A stretch of 64,000 bases of DNA from contig DF237174.1 in the NCBI GenBank assembly GCA_000708835.1, positions 62,001 through 126,000 on the forward strand. Reading direction: 5' to 3'. Shown in pieces: positions 21,389 to 32,601 of this stretch. A program made the position numbers and the translations under genes. This DNA is from Klebsormidium nitens. Its lineage: Eukaryota > Streptophyta > Klebsormidiophyceae > Klebsormidiales > Klebsormidiaceae. Under the pieces are notes generated by a model. It worked only from the letters and a program-made list of their open reading frames with translations. It was not told where the DNA came from and did not search any database. The first letter of the stretch is position 1. Every line of letters starts with the position of its first letter.

Positions 21389-24300
21389 TCACTTTGCAGC
21401 AGCCTCAATAGCGGCAACGCACTCTTCTACGGGGGCTTGTCTACTGAGCGCCTCAACTAAGGCATCGAATGAAGCTTTGTTATTCTTGATAACTGAAGCC
21501 GCATAGTACGTCTGCATGAGCATGAAGAGCACGAATTCACGCAACAAGGACACCATCAGGAGACTGACACCAACTTGGACAAACCTGGTCCCAAGAGAGG
21601 GTACCTCGTTCTTGACAGAGTTATTCTCTGACAACCTGACCTTTTTTGGGGAATCCGACTTCGTAAGGATCTTTAAAGGCACAGCTTCAATGGCTGATGG
21701 CTACAGGGCAAGACCGACCCTTTCTGCTGTTCAAAAAGATAGATAGAGTTTCGTTACCGGGATTGATAGCCCAAAGACCAAAATCAAAGACAGAAACTGG
21801 ACTACGGGACTAGATCGGGAGCACCAAACGAAAGCTTCTCTGGCCACGCAGCCGAAGAATCACAGGATACCGCACGCTGTTGCATCACGGAAAACAGTCT
21901 CTCATACACAAACATCTTCTCTTCTTCGTCGCTTCGCATCATGGTCGCATCAAGGTCGCAAGGCTCGTCGAGTCTCAGCTCGCGCGTTCTGCTGTAGAGA
22001 ACAAATCCTCGGTGCTATGTCGGGTCTGCCCACAATCAAAACGTTGTGGAATTACGAGCCAAGACTGACAACGGATTAACGAGCCAAGACTGACGCCTCA
22101 CCGCCCATCGCGTCAGGTTCTGCTGCTCGTTGTTGCTCAGCTTCGGCTTGGTCCGGTTGATCAGCCGCTGCAGCGTCATCAAGTCCGCCGTCTGCCCCTC
22201 CACCTTGTCGAAGTTGAGGCCCTCAGCGGCGAGGCCCGCCATCGCCACTACCGATAACCTGGGGAGAGCGGAGAGCGGAATAAAAAGCGGAACGAAGGGA
22301 ATGACGGAATGAACGGTATGGCCGTTTCGAAGTTGAGGCTCTCAGCTGGGACGCCCGCCATTGCAACCACTGATAACCTGGAGAGAGCGGAAAGCGGACT
22401 GAAAACGGAATGAACGGAATGAACGGTACGGAAGGCCTTTCCAAAGTCGAGATCCTCAGCAGCGAGGCCCGCCATAACCACCACAACAATCTGGAGCGAG
22501 CGGAAAGCGGAATAATAACAGGACGAACAGAATGAACAGTATGGCAGTCCATTTCGAAGTGAGAGCCCTCAGCAGCCAAGCCCACATTGCCACGTCCGAT
22601 AACCTTGAGAGAGCACAGAGCGGAAAAGGAAAGGAACAAACGGAATGAATATTTTTGCCAGTCCTTTTTGAAGTCAAGGGCCTCAGGAGCCAAGCCCGCA
22701 TCGTCATTTGCGGTAACCGGGAGAGACCAAGAGCGATAGGGAATCGGGACGAGGCCATTAGGAGCCAGGCCCGCCGTCGCCACTACCGATAAATGGGAGA
22801 GAGCGACAAGCCGAGTGCAACATGGGACGAACAAACGGCATGAAACGACGAACAAAAGGACCGACATCAGAAGTATATAGGGATGAACAATCGGATGAAG
22901 ACGGAATGACACGTTGGACGAATTGTGTTTGAAACGTTGACCGGCTTGAAGAAGAACCCAACGGACGCTACTTGAGTTCCTGGAGCACTTGGGCAATCTT
23001 CAGTCCATTGTAAAACTTCACCAACAAGCGATGTATTCCAGCTACCCCGCTTGAGGATCTAGATGCCCGTACCATCACGTGAAAGTGCCTTTGATGCAAG
23101 TCGGTCGCATGTCCTCAAACAACACCCACGAGATATTTCGGAGATTCCAGTGCATGCATCCCTCATTGCTGTGCGCTACGCACTAGCTGATCAAACTATC
23201 CTCAAACCTGGCTGCCGTGACTACTTTGATCCGTGTAGATCACAGAACCTGAGCCGTCCAAACGTGACGCTTCGGTCATTGAAAGTTCTGCGTTCTGCAG
23301 ATTTGCAGATCGGGAGTCTGGTCAAGCCGTCTACTTTGACGGCGTCAGTGGAGGGACTGTAAGCGGAGCGTACCTTTCCAGCTCCGACACGTTCAGGAGA
23401 CCTTCGAGGAGCCGCTTCTGCAGCTTGAAGTCAACCAGGTTCGTATGCTCCCGACCAATGTCCAAAGAGTAGCCCGTGATAGGGATGCCCAACATGTAAG
23501 CAACTGGGGGGAAGCAACGGAATCTTATGTCGCGCAAGAATCTGCACATATTTGAATGCATCACCAAACTTGTGCATTGAATCGTGGGCGTTTGTAACAT
23601 GTACCAGAGTCGAGATCCTCCTGATTTCGTGGAGCAATTGCGCGTTCTCTCAAGACGGAGCCAAAACGTTAACCCCATCGGGCTATGAAACCACAGTAAC
23701 CATGTACTTCTGGATGATGGTGAGCCAAGCAAAGATGAAGCAGCCAAGCGCCAGATTCTCAAACCAACGAGGAGGGACCCACACTCACCCAGGAAATGCG
23801 CAGCCTCGTGCTTTGCAACGCGCTCTCTGTTGTTGGGGAAAAGCTGCCCGAACTGGCTGGTGGCTACTTGGAGAAGCCCGGGTGCCACACTGCCGACCGC
23901 AAGGACGGCTAGGGAGATGCCGCCAACTAGGTACGGGACAAAGAAGCCCCAGTCTCCGGGAAGGAAGCCGGCAGCTACGGCTACGACGGAAGTGACTCCG
24001 ACCACCGTTACGAGGAAGGCAAGCTGCAGGAGGCGAGGCAAAAGGGGGTAAAATTGTAGGAAGGAAGGGATAGTCACCGGTGAAAGAACATCGTTGGTTC
24101 CAATAAAAAACTGTCAACCGAAAAGGCCAAGTCAGTAGCATCCATAAGTCAAACAGTTTCCCAGGTCCAAATGATTCTGAGAACATGCCACTGGAGTGAC
24201 GGTGTATTTGAATCACAGAAACGAGCTAAGAAAAGCCAGAGCAATGTGTTGTCCTCTGAACATTATGGCAGGGGCTTTTGTCTGCTCTACAATTCTGGCC

Positions 24301-25236
24301 CTTGTGGCCGAGGTGGGATATGATCTAGAGTATCCTGCTAGGTGGGGCATAACTTACGTCATTTTGGGACGTCGGGATGGCCAAAGCCTCTGGATTCTTG
24401 ATCCCCATGGTGGCCAGCTCCCGTGTATACACAGTCCTGCGAGCGAGGTTTGGTGTGCTGTTCCAGAGGCTTGCATAGCCGGCTTCCTTCAGGCCCTCTA
24501 TGGCCCCTTTCACAAGCTCCGAGTCTTTCTGCAAGCAACACACCTGTAGGTGGTCAGTAAGGGTGTAGCCTGTACAGGCGGCATTAGCAGGGATTCACAG
24601 ATACACTAGACGGGAAGGACAGGATGAACCGCCTTTCCAGAGGCACCATCGCAGTCTGCTAATCAGAACCCCATTGAGGAGCCCCCAGGTTTCTTCTTTC
24701 TTGTATCAAAACGCGAAGCTGGAAAGGGCCAGAAGACTTGAGTAATGCTTTCCATTGATCGACGAGATTGGTTATGGTCGGCATTCTCAGCTTCGGAGGA
24801 GTGGACCATATAAACAAACGACTTCTTTATCAGCTCTTCAGCGTAGCTGGGAGTGCTAACCCCCTAGACAATGAACTTGTCTGGAATTTGTGCTCACCGT
24901 CTCGATGGCTTCTTTGAGAGAGTTCAGCAGTTGTGTTTTATCCGCGGTCTTGGCCGCGACCCCCTCCTCACCTCCTGCTGCCGCACGCACTTTACTGTCT
25001 GCCCTACCACCGTTGTATGGTTGTCTTGACCTTTTTGATTCCACCTTGTCTGCATTGAGTATGTCTGAGGAAGTGAAGGAGGTAAACTCCCGAAGCAGTG
25101 GTGATCTGAACGTCACTGCATTGAGTCTGCAGCAGACACGTCCCTGCTTAGCGCCGGGCCGAGCTTTGAACTGAGGAGCTAAATCGCACATGGCCAGGCC
25201 CCCACAGTGGGGCAAGCGACAAGCCGCCGACGCCAT
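21389..25236 (-). CDS. Plastid M41-like HEAAH metalloprotease (At5g27290-like)
   Basis: Predicted plastid membrane metalloprotease of the plant At5g27290/At1g54680 family, whose substrates are unknown to me. Six minus-strand exons: 25236-24898, 24528-24358, 24023-23789, 23503-23374, 22258-22102 and 21511-21389, giving 384 aa. The first ~95 residues look like a transit peptide. A paired hydrophobic region (about 171-225, including FLPGDWGFFVPYLVGG) precedes the zinc motif HEAAHFL (H242, E243, H246). The C-terminal LAAEGLNFDKVEGQTADL resembles the FtsH/M41 peptidase tail, and D317 is a candidate third zinc ligand. There is no AAA ATPase domain. All splice phases agree; for example FL/VAYMLGIP rebuilds a split valine codon. 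The intron before exon 5 holds a degenerate tandem array copied from that exon's 5' end. The start codon faces DEG5 756 bases away. Confidence 0.9.
22200..22810. repeat. Tandem array derived from the exon 5 acceptor junction of the metalloprotease
   Basis: Six units, the functional junction plus five decayed copies. The AG junctions sit near 22259, 22378, 22491, 22604, 22718 and 22793, so the spacing is 119, 113, 113, 114 and 75 bases. Each unit holds the end of the intron, the AG, and about 45-70 bases of exon 5 (VVAMAGLAAEGLNF region). Decayed copies translate to VVAMAGVPAESLNF, VVMAGLAAEDLDFGK and similar. Copies 2 and 3 keep CAG at the junction, copy 4 has AAG, and copies 5 and 6 have lost it. 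The gradient suggests amplification from the real exon outward into the intron. Confidence 0.9.
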
Positions 25237-25991
25237 TTTTCTGCTCTATTCACTCTTGTTGTCTTTCCACCTCTACACTGGAGACTACAATCAGAACCTC
25301 CTGAGAATGCACACCTGGCGCCACTACAAGACGTGAGAGGACAGATGAATGGGCTCCAGATGTGATCTCTAGTGCAGCTAATGCAGCATTGAAACACCAT
25401 TGGCATGGTCCTGGACGTGCTTGAGCCCCCAGCAGCCACCGTACCCTGCGCGCGCGTATTAAGAAGGCGGCCGCGCGGGGCGCGGGCCGGGCTGCTCAGC
25501 CGTCCGAAGGCCGTCGATGTGCTCAGCTCGATAAGCTATTGTCAGAGGCAAATGTACCAGGTTATTTTTGATTTATACCTAATGCGGATTTGGTGCAAGG
25601 TGCACACGGGGACGTTTTAGAATGATTAAAACGTCGCGATCGCCATCGTCCGGTGACTGGCCGCCGATTAGCGGTATAAGAAGGTGATTTTTAAGCACTT
25701 TTGATCGCCGTAATCTTACGAATTTACGCTAGCAAAGACGCTATGAAATGGGTATTCGGACCAAAGCCCAGGGATCAATGCATGCATCACTCTGATTCAC
25801 ATTGTGATGAGTCCAAACCTTGCCTCCAGGTTGCCTCCTGGCACCAGCAGAATGCTGAGGAGAGCTTAGGAAAGGGGCGCTCACTGCTCAGTCGCCTCGT
25901 TAGCATCTGGGTTCCCGCGACATGCATTGAACTGCAGTCTGGCACAGGAGACCAGTGAGAAAGATAGTTTGAGGAGAGGAGCCTAGTCACG
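25237..25991. promoter_or_regulatory. Divergent intergenic region, metalloprotease / DEG5
   Basis: These 755 bases separate two oppositely oriented genes for predicted plastid proteases. A GC-rich patch lies at about 25445-25500. No coding signal and no clear TATA box are seen. Co-regulation is inference. Confidence 0.45.
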
Positions 25992-28900
25992 ATGGCGACG
26001 ACTTGTGTCGCAACCACTTGCAGACTTGAAACTGGTGGTATGATTTTCCGCCGCATAGATGCCTCAATCCCTTGTGCAGCCAGATTGGCCCCTCAACTTT
26101 TAAACTTGGCAAAAGGATGGCAGCCGTTTGGCTGGATAAAAGTTGGTGAAAAGGGAAGAAAATGGTGGGCGCGTCGCCACCACTCAGTAAAACACCAAAG
26201 AAGAAGAGCAGATCAAGGTACTTGTTTGATACTCCCTGCGATGGCGTCTGTTCAGCATTGCATGATGAAAGGACAGACATGCAAAAGTAGTAAGCGAACA
26301 AGGGACAGCAGAGTCCTGGAAAGTACTGAAGAGACTGCGTTGGGAGGCTATGAGGAGCGAGGTTCAGTGGGGACCACTGATCTGCACCTGAATAGACTGC
26401 CTTTCTCATGGTGGTGGTGGCATACAAATAGGGAAGCTAGCTGGACTAGGGCAGCATTTTCTGCGCTTACTGCCTTTCTGCTCCTTTTGGGAACTTTGGA
26501 GACGCCAGCTTTTGCCGCTGCGGCGGCGGCCGCGCCTGTCCAAAAGGTTCCAGAGTTGATAGTCACGCTTAGAGAAGAAAATCATATTCGCAAAGTATTG
26601 AGCGAGTTGAGTGTTGCTGAGATGCCAGAGGCTGGCTCTCCTGATGTTGGCCAGACCAGCCTCTTCTCTGCGGAAAATGAAGACTTGGCTGCGGACTTGT
26701 TTGAGGTGAGGCCAACATAGAGAGAATAAGCTCCCACGCACAAATATAAGTTGTTGCTGCAATGTTGCCGGGTCCTCCCCCCCCACCTCCTGTGCCCAAA
26801 GGTACCCATGTATAAAAGCCCCTAGTTATCCAAGAGAGCAAGATTCGCCTGTCAAGGATTTGTCTCTGTGAGAGCAAGTTAGACGCCTGGATGTCGGTAT
26901 TTGATGTTGCAGGCTGTGAACAGGCCTCCGTTCTGAAGAGAACATCATGTCCTTATTGCAGAAGCTTTCGCCATCAGTGGTGTCCATCCAGGACTTCAAG
27001 TTGGCCCCTCTCAATCGAAACGGTAGAGGCAATCCACCAGAACCCATTCTTGAAGGCCAGGGATCTGGCTTTGTCTGGGATTCTTACGGACACATTGTAA
27101 GTGTGGCCTACGGAGCCTGTATGAGGAGTTCGATGTTTGATTTTTTTTTGGTCGATTTCATCGCATCTGTAGTCTTTTAGTGCATGTATTGAAGCAAATG
27201 ACGTTCATGTGTATGATAAGTCTGTCTCCTGTGTTCTCTATTGTTGATATCTTTGAAGAAAGGCACTGACAAAAGGTGTCTTCACTGGCAGGTTACTAAC
27301 TACCATGTTGTCGCAAAGCTTGCTACTGATCCCTCAGGACGACAAAGATGCAAGGTAGGCAGACCTCCTTCCTTTCTTCGGCCTCATTGTCTGCTTCTAA
27401 TCTGCTGAAACGACCGTGTGCAGAGGCCTCTTCTGATAGTGAAGACGCTTCCTTTCGAGGAGTAACGTTCCTCCTCTACCGTTTGTCTGGGATCGTCCTT
27501 GACCTCTCAATTTCTGTTGCGACATACACATCTTTTGATAAGCAGAGTAGGTGACAATGAACAGACGGTCAAGTGCTTGTGTCCGCAGGTAACTGTCAAA
27601 GGCCACGGCAAGACTACTACCGTTTATGACGCGACTCTAGTGGGAGCAGACTCAAATCGAGATATTGCTGTCCTGAAGGTCAGTGGCCCTTCAATGCTCA
27701 AGAGCAGGGGCGACTTGAGTTTCTCTCGGTTTCCCTGGTTCACAACTGACACGAGCTTCGATTGTTCGTGATTAGCGGAAGGATTGGCCGTTCTAGAAAC
27801 GTGTTTGTACTTCGGTGTCTTGACGTGTTGACTGTCAATTCAGGTCAACAGCATTGAAGCTGATTGTGGTTGCAGTTCCATCTTTGTTCTCCTTCGAACC
27901 ATCCAGATTCCTGCCACCAAGATAATACATGCTCTGAGGTATCGGTTTTACAGATTGACGCTTCACCCACCGAGCTGCAGCCGCTTCCTATTGGCACGTC
28001 AGCGGATCTGCGCGTGGGACAGTCGTGCTACGCGATTGGGAATCCGTTCGGCTTCGGTCAAACGTTAACAACGGGGGTACGACCTCCTTTCTCGCCCCCT
28101 CGTCTTTCGTCTTTGCATAATACATGCGTCAGCGCTGAATGCTGTAATCTGCCAATCTTTTTCATCTGTTTTCACCCTTCTTAGGGTACCTTGGACCACA
28201 AGGCCTCTTTTTCCACTTCAGGATTGAGAGAAGAAGCGCCGCGTCCCCTCTCTAACACATGGAAAGACTTCGGGATGTTTTTATGATATGCACCAACTTC
28301 TTCCCGCCACTGTGGTAGCTCTGCTTGCGTGCACATCTCGCCAGTTGTTGCTTTCGTGCATATCTCGCCAGGTGTTGCCTTCGATGCGCAAGCACGTCCT
28401 GCGCGGAAGGTTTGGGCGGGTTTCAGGATCGGGCGAGTTGCTTGTCTACGATATAGTTAGTCCGCGGAGGCTGGGCCCAAAGGTTTAGTGGCGACCACAA
28501 CGGGGCCTCGTTCGTGTGCTGGTCGCCCTCGAAGGGAATAGCCATTAATTTGAGAGCCAAGAGGGCCTTCAAAAGTTGGAGATAAGGACCTAGGATCTGA
28601 TTTCTCCTCCGTGCAGGTTGTTAGTGGCCTCGATCGAATGATTCCCTCTCCGAGTGGCAAGCCGATCCCGGGGGCTATTCAAACGGATGCCGCCATCAAC
28701 TCAGGTTAGCTGCGCTCAGCCGTGAGCAAAGGTTGGAGCTTGCTCCGCGAACTTTACGATTTGCGGATCGAGGGCTACCAGTTTTCCATTCAGGCAAACC
28801 ACTTCGATGTCAGAATGAGGAAACTCCAATGCTTGCCATCATTTCACATCAAGTTATTGGCCAGGCGTGTTGCTCGTGTTGCTAACCCTGAGTCTCTGAG

Positions 28901-29510
28901 CTGACGAGCTAGCGTTTGATTGCTCACTTTCAAACAACTCTAGGGCACGGCCTGAGCCCCGCCCTGACTGGTACGGCCAAACCCTCTGTTTGCAGGGAAC
29001 TCGGGCGGACCCCTATTTGACTCCTTTGGGCGCCTGATCGGGGTGAACACCGCAACCTTCACCAGACAAGGTGAGATACTGAGGCGAGAGTAATTTACCG
29101 GGGAGTCCTTCTTGTTCTGGCTCTGTCAAATTGATTTGAGTCGTTTCTCATATTTCCGCGCACCTTAGCCACTCGTGGATCCAAGAAGGGATCTCAAAGC
29201 TGACGTTTTAGCTGTGGTTGTTAAGCGGTAAGTCTCAGAACCTGACCAACTCTCCGTCCGACTCCCAATACAATTGAAAAGAACTTCGAGAGCTGAAATC
29301 GCGCTTGGCTCAACCTCTGCTTTCGGCGCGCTGCTTGTAGAAGCCGCTGTTTCAACCGTTCAAGTTGCCTCATATGTAGTATACCTTCCTGCAGGAAGCG
29401 GGCAGTCGTCTGGCGTGAACTTCGCGATCCCTGTTGATGTGGTGTACCGGATCGTTCCGAGATTAATTGTTTATGGCTCGCTAAATTATGAGAACGGTTT
29501 GAAACCTTGA
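25992..29510 (+). CDS. DEG5: DEG5-type thylakoid-lumen serine protease (no PDZ)
   Basis: Serine endoprotease of the Deg/HtrA family; plant DEG5 works with DEG8 in the thylakoid lumen in photosystem II repair. Eight exons: 25992-26705, 26962-27096, 27292-27354, 27589-27678, 27954-28076, 28617-28704, 28996-29070 and 29395-29510, giving 467 aa. The catalytic triad is visible: His in VTNYHVV (about 288), Asp in SNRDIAVLK (about 329) and Ser in GNSGGP (about 407). The protein stops shortly after VNFAIPVDVVYRIVPRLIVYGS, as DEG5 does, with no PDZ domain. A hydrophobic segment ending in LETPAFAAAAA just before the mature part looks like a lumen-targeting signal. The N-terminal exon is long (238 codons), so the protein exceeds Arabidopsis DEG5 (about 323 aa). 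An in-frame ATG at 26241 (MASVQHCMMK) is an alternative start, and an unrecognised intron in this exon is possible. Confidence 0.9.
28328..28381. repeat. 27-bp imperfect tandem duplication in DEG5 intron 5
   Basis: Two units of 27 bases, each starting CGTGCA(C/T)ATCTCGCCAG and differing by a few substitutions. They lie in the intron between exons 5 and 6. Confidence 0.8.
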
Positions 29511-30436
29511 GCTTTTCGAGGAGGCACGCCGAGTGTTGCAATGTTGTACGTTAGGAATAGAACCGCTCGGCTTCCCATTGCTGGCGGTTGTATATAGCCG
29601 GTTCAGGGCCGGTTCACTCCAAAATCGTGACATGAGCACTGCAACGAGGCTCGAAGATCATGTGGCTTTGTGAAGCCGTTTCAGTAGCGTGGGTGAGCAC
29701 ATCCAGGGGGCGTTGCACTCATGCATGTGCGGAGACATGATAAGAGTGACGGTTCGAGCTACTAGGATGCATGAATGCCCCATGCAAAGAGTTCTGCAAA
29801 TCACTATAAGCCGCACCATTTGCGCCCATCATTGAGTCAGCTTTCAGCAGCCAGCCTAAGCTCTGTTCGCTTTAATCACATTTGAAACAGATAACAAACT
29901 TAGTGCAGTAGTGCGATGTCGCACAATCGTTGTTGAACGCTGACGGTTATTGAACAGTGTGGGGCTTAATTGCAAATTTACTAATCGCGTACACAAACAA
30001 GGATCGCCTGGCGAACCTACTAAATTACGAACTATATCATTAGCTAGAGTAGTGCAGGATGAGATATGTAATTTGGAGGACAACCTCGTGGCACCGTAGC
30101 ATGGCTGTGCAGTGCGCGGCTGTGCGCCTGCATGCACAGTATACCACAGACCGCAGCAGGCCGGGTTCCGGCCCCAAGGGAGTTCCGCTGGGGTGCCCCG
30201 CCGTGACCTGACCGGAACTCGTCCTGCTCTGCTAGATCCAGATTCTGATGTCAACATTCTACTACTACCTAGTCTGCTGGAAGCAGCAAAAGTTGCATCT
30301 TCTCTCGTGCAGGGCTCCCATTCACGCAGCTTTCTAGGCAAATCCTCTGCGACTCTAGGCAGCTGTTGGACGTTTGAATTTGAGGTAGCTCTGGTGCACC
30401 ATTTCCCCTGCAATTGCGCTGCGGTCTTTTGTTTGC
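29511..30436. other. Intergenic between DEG5 and the ankyrin gene
   Basis: No gene is supported on the plus strand. A long minus-strand open frame overlaps this stretch and exon 1 of the ankyrin gene, but it has no recognisable content and runs antisense to real ankyrin repeats. The ankyrin promoter must lie here. Confidence 0.45.
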
Positions 30437-32601
30437 ATGGCTGCGTCAAGCACAGCGCGGTGGCAGCCAGGGGATGATCCAAACGCCCGCGACGGCCCTG
30501 GCCGAACGCCGCTGCATCACCTTTGTCAAAAAGAGGTCTTTCATGCTTCAGATGCAGGCACGGTGTCGGCCCTGTTAGCTGCAGGAGCGGACCCAAAGGC
30601 CACCGACGGGTTTGGAAGGGCGCCTTTGGCGTTGATCTGTGCGGAGAGTGGGGACAAAGAGGCGCTGCTGGCATTGCTGGAGGCGGGAGCGGATGTGAAG
30701 CTGCAGGATGACTGGGGCAGGTGATTTTAAAATCAAATATGATGATGCTCGTTGAGTCTGAACAATTGCGAATGAGAATCCTGCTTGCAGACAGGGTGGT
30801 TGTCTGTATATCATTGTCCGAACTTCGCAATGTTGCAAATCTGCCCCTTGCTTTTGGTGAGCATGTCGGGTTCCAGTCGCAGGAGAGAGTTGCAAGACGG
30901 AAGGATGGGGCTCTGATTGATGTATGCGTTCCCTTTGTACTTCATGCTGACCTTGGAACAGCTTCAGCTTGATTGTCCTTGAGGGATGACTCATATGTCC
31001 AATTTTGTTTTCGCGACCAAAGCACAGTTCTACAAGGCAGCGCTGTTTTCAAGCACTGAGCTTACCTTTCCAGACCATTTCTCGAGAACACATGACTGTC
31101 AATCGAGTTGATCCTTGTCGTTTCATGTTCCTGATGCTTAACCAAGGACAATGCTGTGGGCTTGCTTCAAGCATCATTCCGCCATGGAGCTGAATCCTGT
31201 GTAGAACATGCATGTAGGGACGTGGAACACGCTTGTTGGACCTGACAACATTTTGGTCCACCATTTGCAGAACTGCCCTCCATTGGTGTTGCGATCGGGG
31301 CTTTGACGCGCAAGCAGAGATGTTGATGGCGAAGGGGGCAGACGTCAATACCCTCACGAAGGTGAGCTGCTTCCGGTACTTAGAACAGCCCTGGTGATGT
31401 TATAAGGTGCTTGACCGGTACCACTGGGCTGCCAATTTGGAAGCGCTGCTTGCATTGTATGCACTGTTCTTGTTACCAACAAAGAAGCCAACTGAATTGC
31501 CAGGGCTCCTCTTACCCCCAAGTCTCTGCCATCAGTCACCAGGTGGTCTCACTCTCGCTCCATTTGCAGCATATGTATTTGTGGGCCTTCTATTCTGACG
31601 CATTTGTTGTGTTCTTGCAGCATGGGGACAGTCCGCTGCTTTGGGCTGCAAAAGCAGGCCACTTGAAACTAGTAGAGATTCTGTTGGCGGCAGGTCAGTG
31701 CTTGAAACCCTGTGTTGGTCCTATATCTTGGCCCTGATATGATGCCCACGCGTGTACTGACTGGGCGTTTGCATGTGTTGATTATATACTGTGATACGAA
31801 ACACTCTTCTTTCGTTGATTCCTTTGCGTGTTTGCGACCGAAAGTACTTGGAAACATGAGGTCAAGCTTTCAATGCAATTCTGTGTTGAATTGTTCGCCA
31901 AATGTTCGCTTTGTAAGCAGGCGTCCGGTTTTCCGTGACAAGTGTTGTGGCCTTCCGAATTGTCAGGGGTCGACTCTGTAAACTCTGCAGGGGCTGACGT
32001 GTCTTTACGAAATAACCGGGACGAGAGTGCGGCGGACGTAGCGAGCAACGACCTCATAAAAGTACTCATCCAATGTAAGTAGTACAGCTATTGGCCTTGG
32101 CGATTTCACGTTGGTTCCATGTGGCTGTTTTTCCAGCAGAGATTTGATTCGACTTTTTCGTTCAATGGCGTAACAACTCCTTTTCTTGACGTTTTGCACT
32201 AGGGGCAACTTGTTCTGTTACGAAGGCGATTCAGCCAGTTTTATCATAGAAGGGCGATTCGAGATGCTCGACTTGCTTGCCATTGGCTGAATTCATCAAG
32301 ATGCTGACTACGCTGGCACTCATATGCTTCAACCCTGTCTTTGTGTGCAGCCAAGCTCCCAACCCCCAGCGATTCGGAGCCGTCCCCATCGCCCTCGTCC
32401 TCAAGTAAACGTCCCGACTTACCCTCCCCCCTTCCCATTCGGGCCCCAGGGTTTGGGGGCTTAGGATCTGGTGCCTCAGGAATGGAGCAGGGTGAAAGCT
32501 CGGGGACAGCTGGCGCAGCGGCGTTTTCAGAGTATCCGAAGAAGGCCGCAGCGGCGGGGGGCCCGGGGAAGAAGATGAAGATCTCGCTGAAGAAGCGGTG
32601 A
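30437..32601 (+). CDS. Ankyrin-repeat protein
   Basis: Probable soluble protein-interaction protein, specific role unknown. Five exons: 30437-30720, 31271-31361, 31621-31693, 31991-32074 and 32351-32601, giving 260 aa. About four to five ankyrin repeats fill residues 15 to 175. They show the consensus fragments [89 protein letters not shown] and NRDESAADVA. The C-terminal ~85 residues are Ser/Pro/Gly-rich and end in a basic tail (GKKMKISLKKR) that could be a nuclear signal. Each join restores the repeat, for example W-G-R/T-A-L-H across intron 1, although its donor (CAG/GTGATT) is weak. The start is the first ATG upstream of the repeats. Confidence 0.88.

Noticed and set aside
22223-22996. 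257-codon minus-strand open frame in the metalloprotease intron
   Set aside because: Its content is read-through of the junction-derived tandem array in shifting frames, not an independent gene.
29856-30830. 324-codon minus-strand open frame
   Set aside because: It runs antisense to exon 1 of the ankyrin gene, starts in intergenic DNA, and has no recognisable domain or splice-consistent extension.
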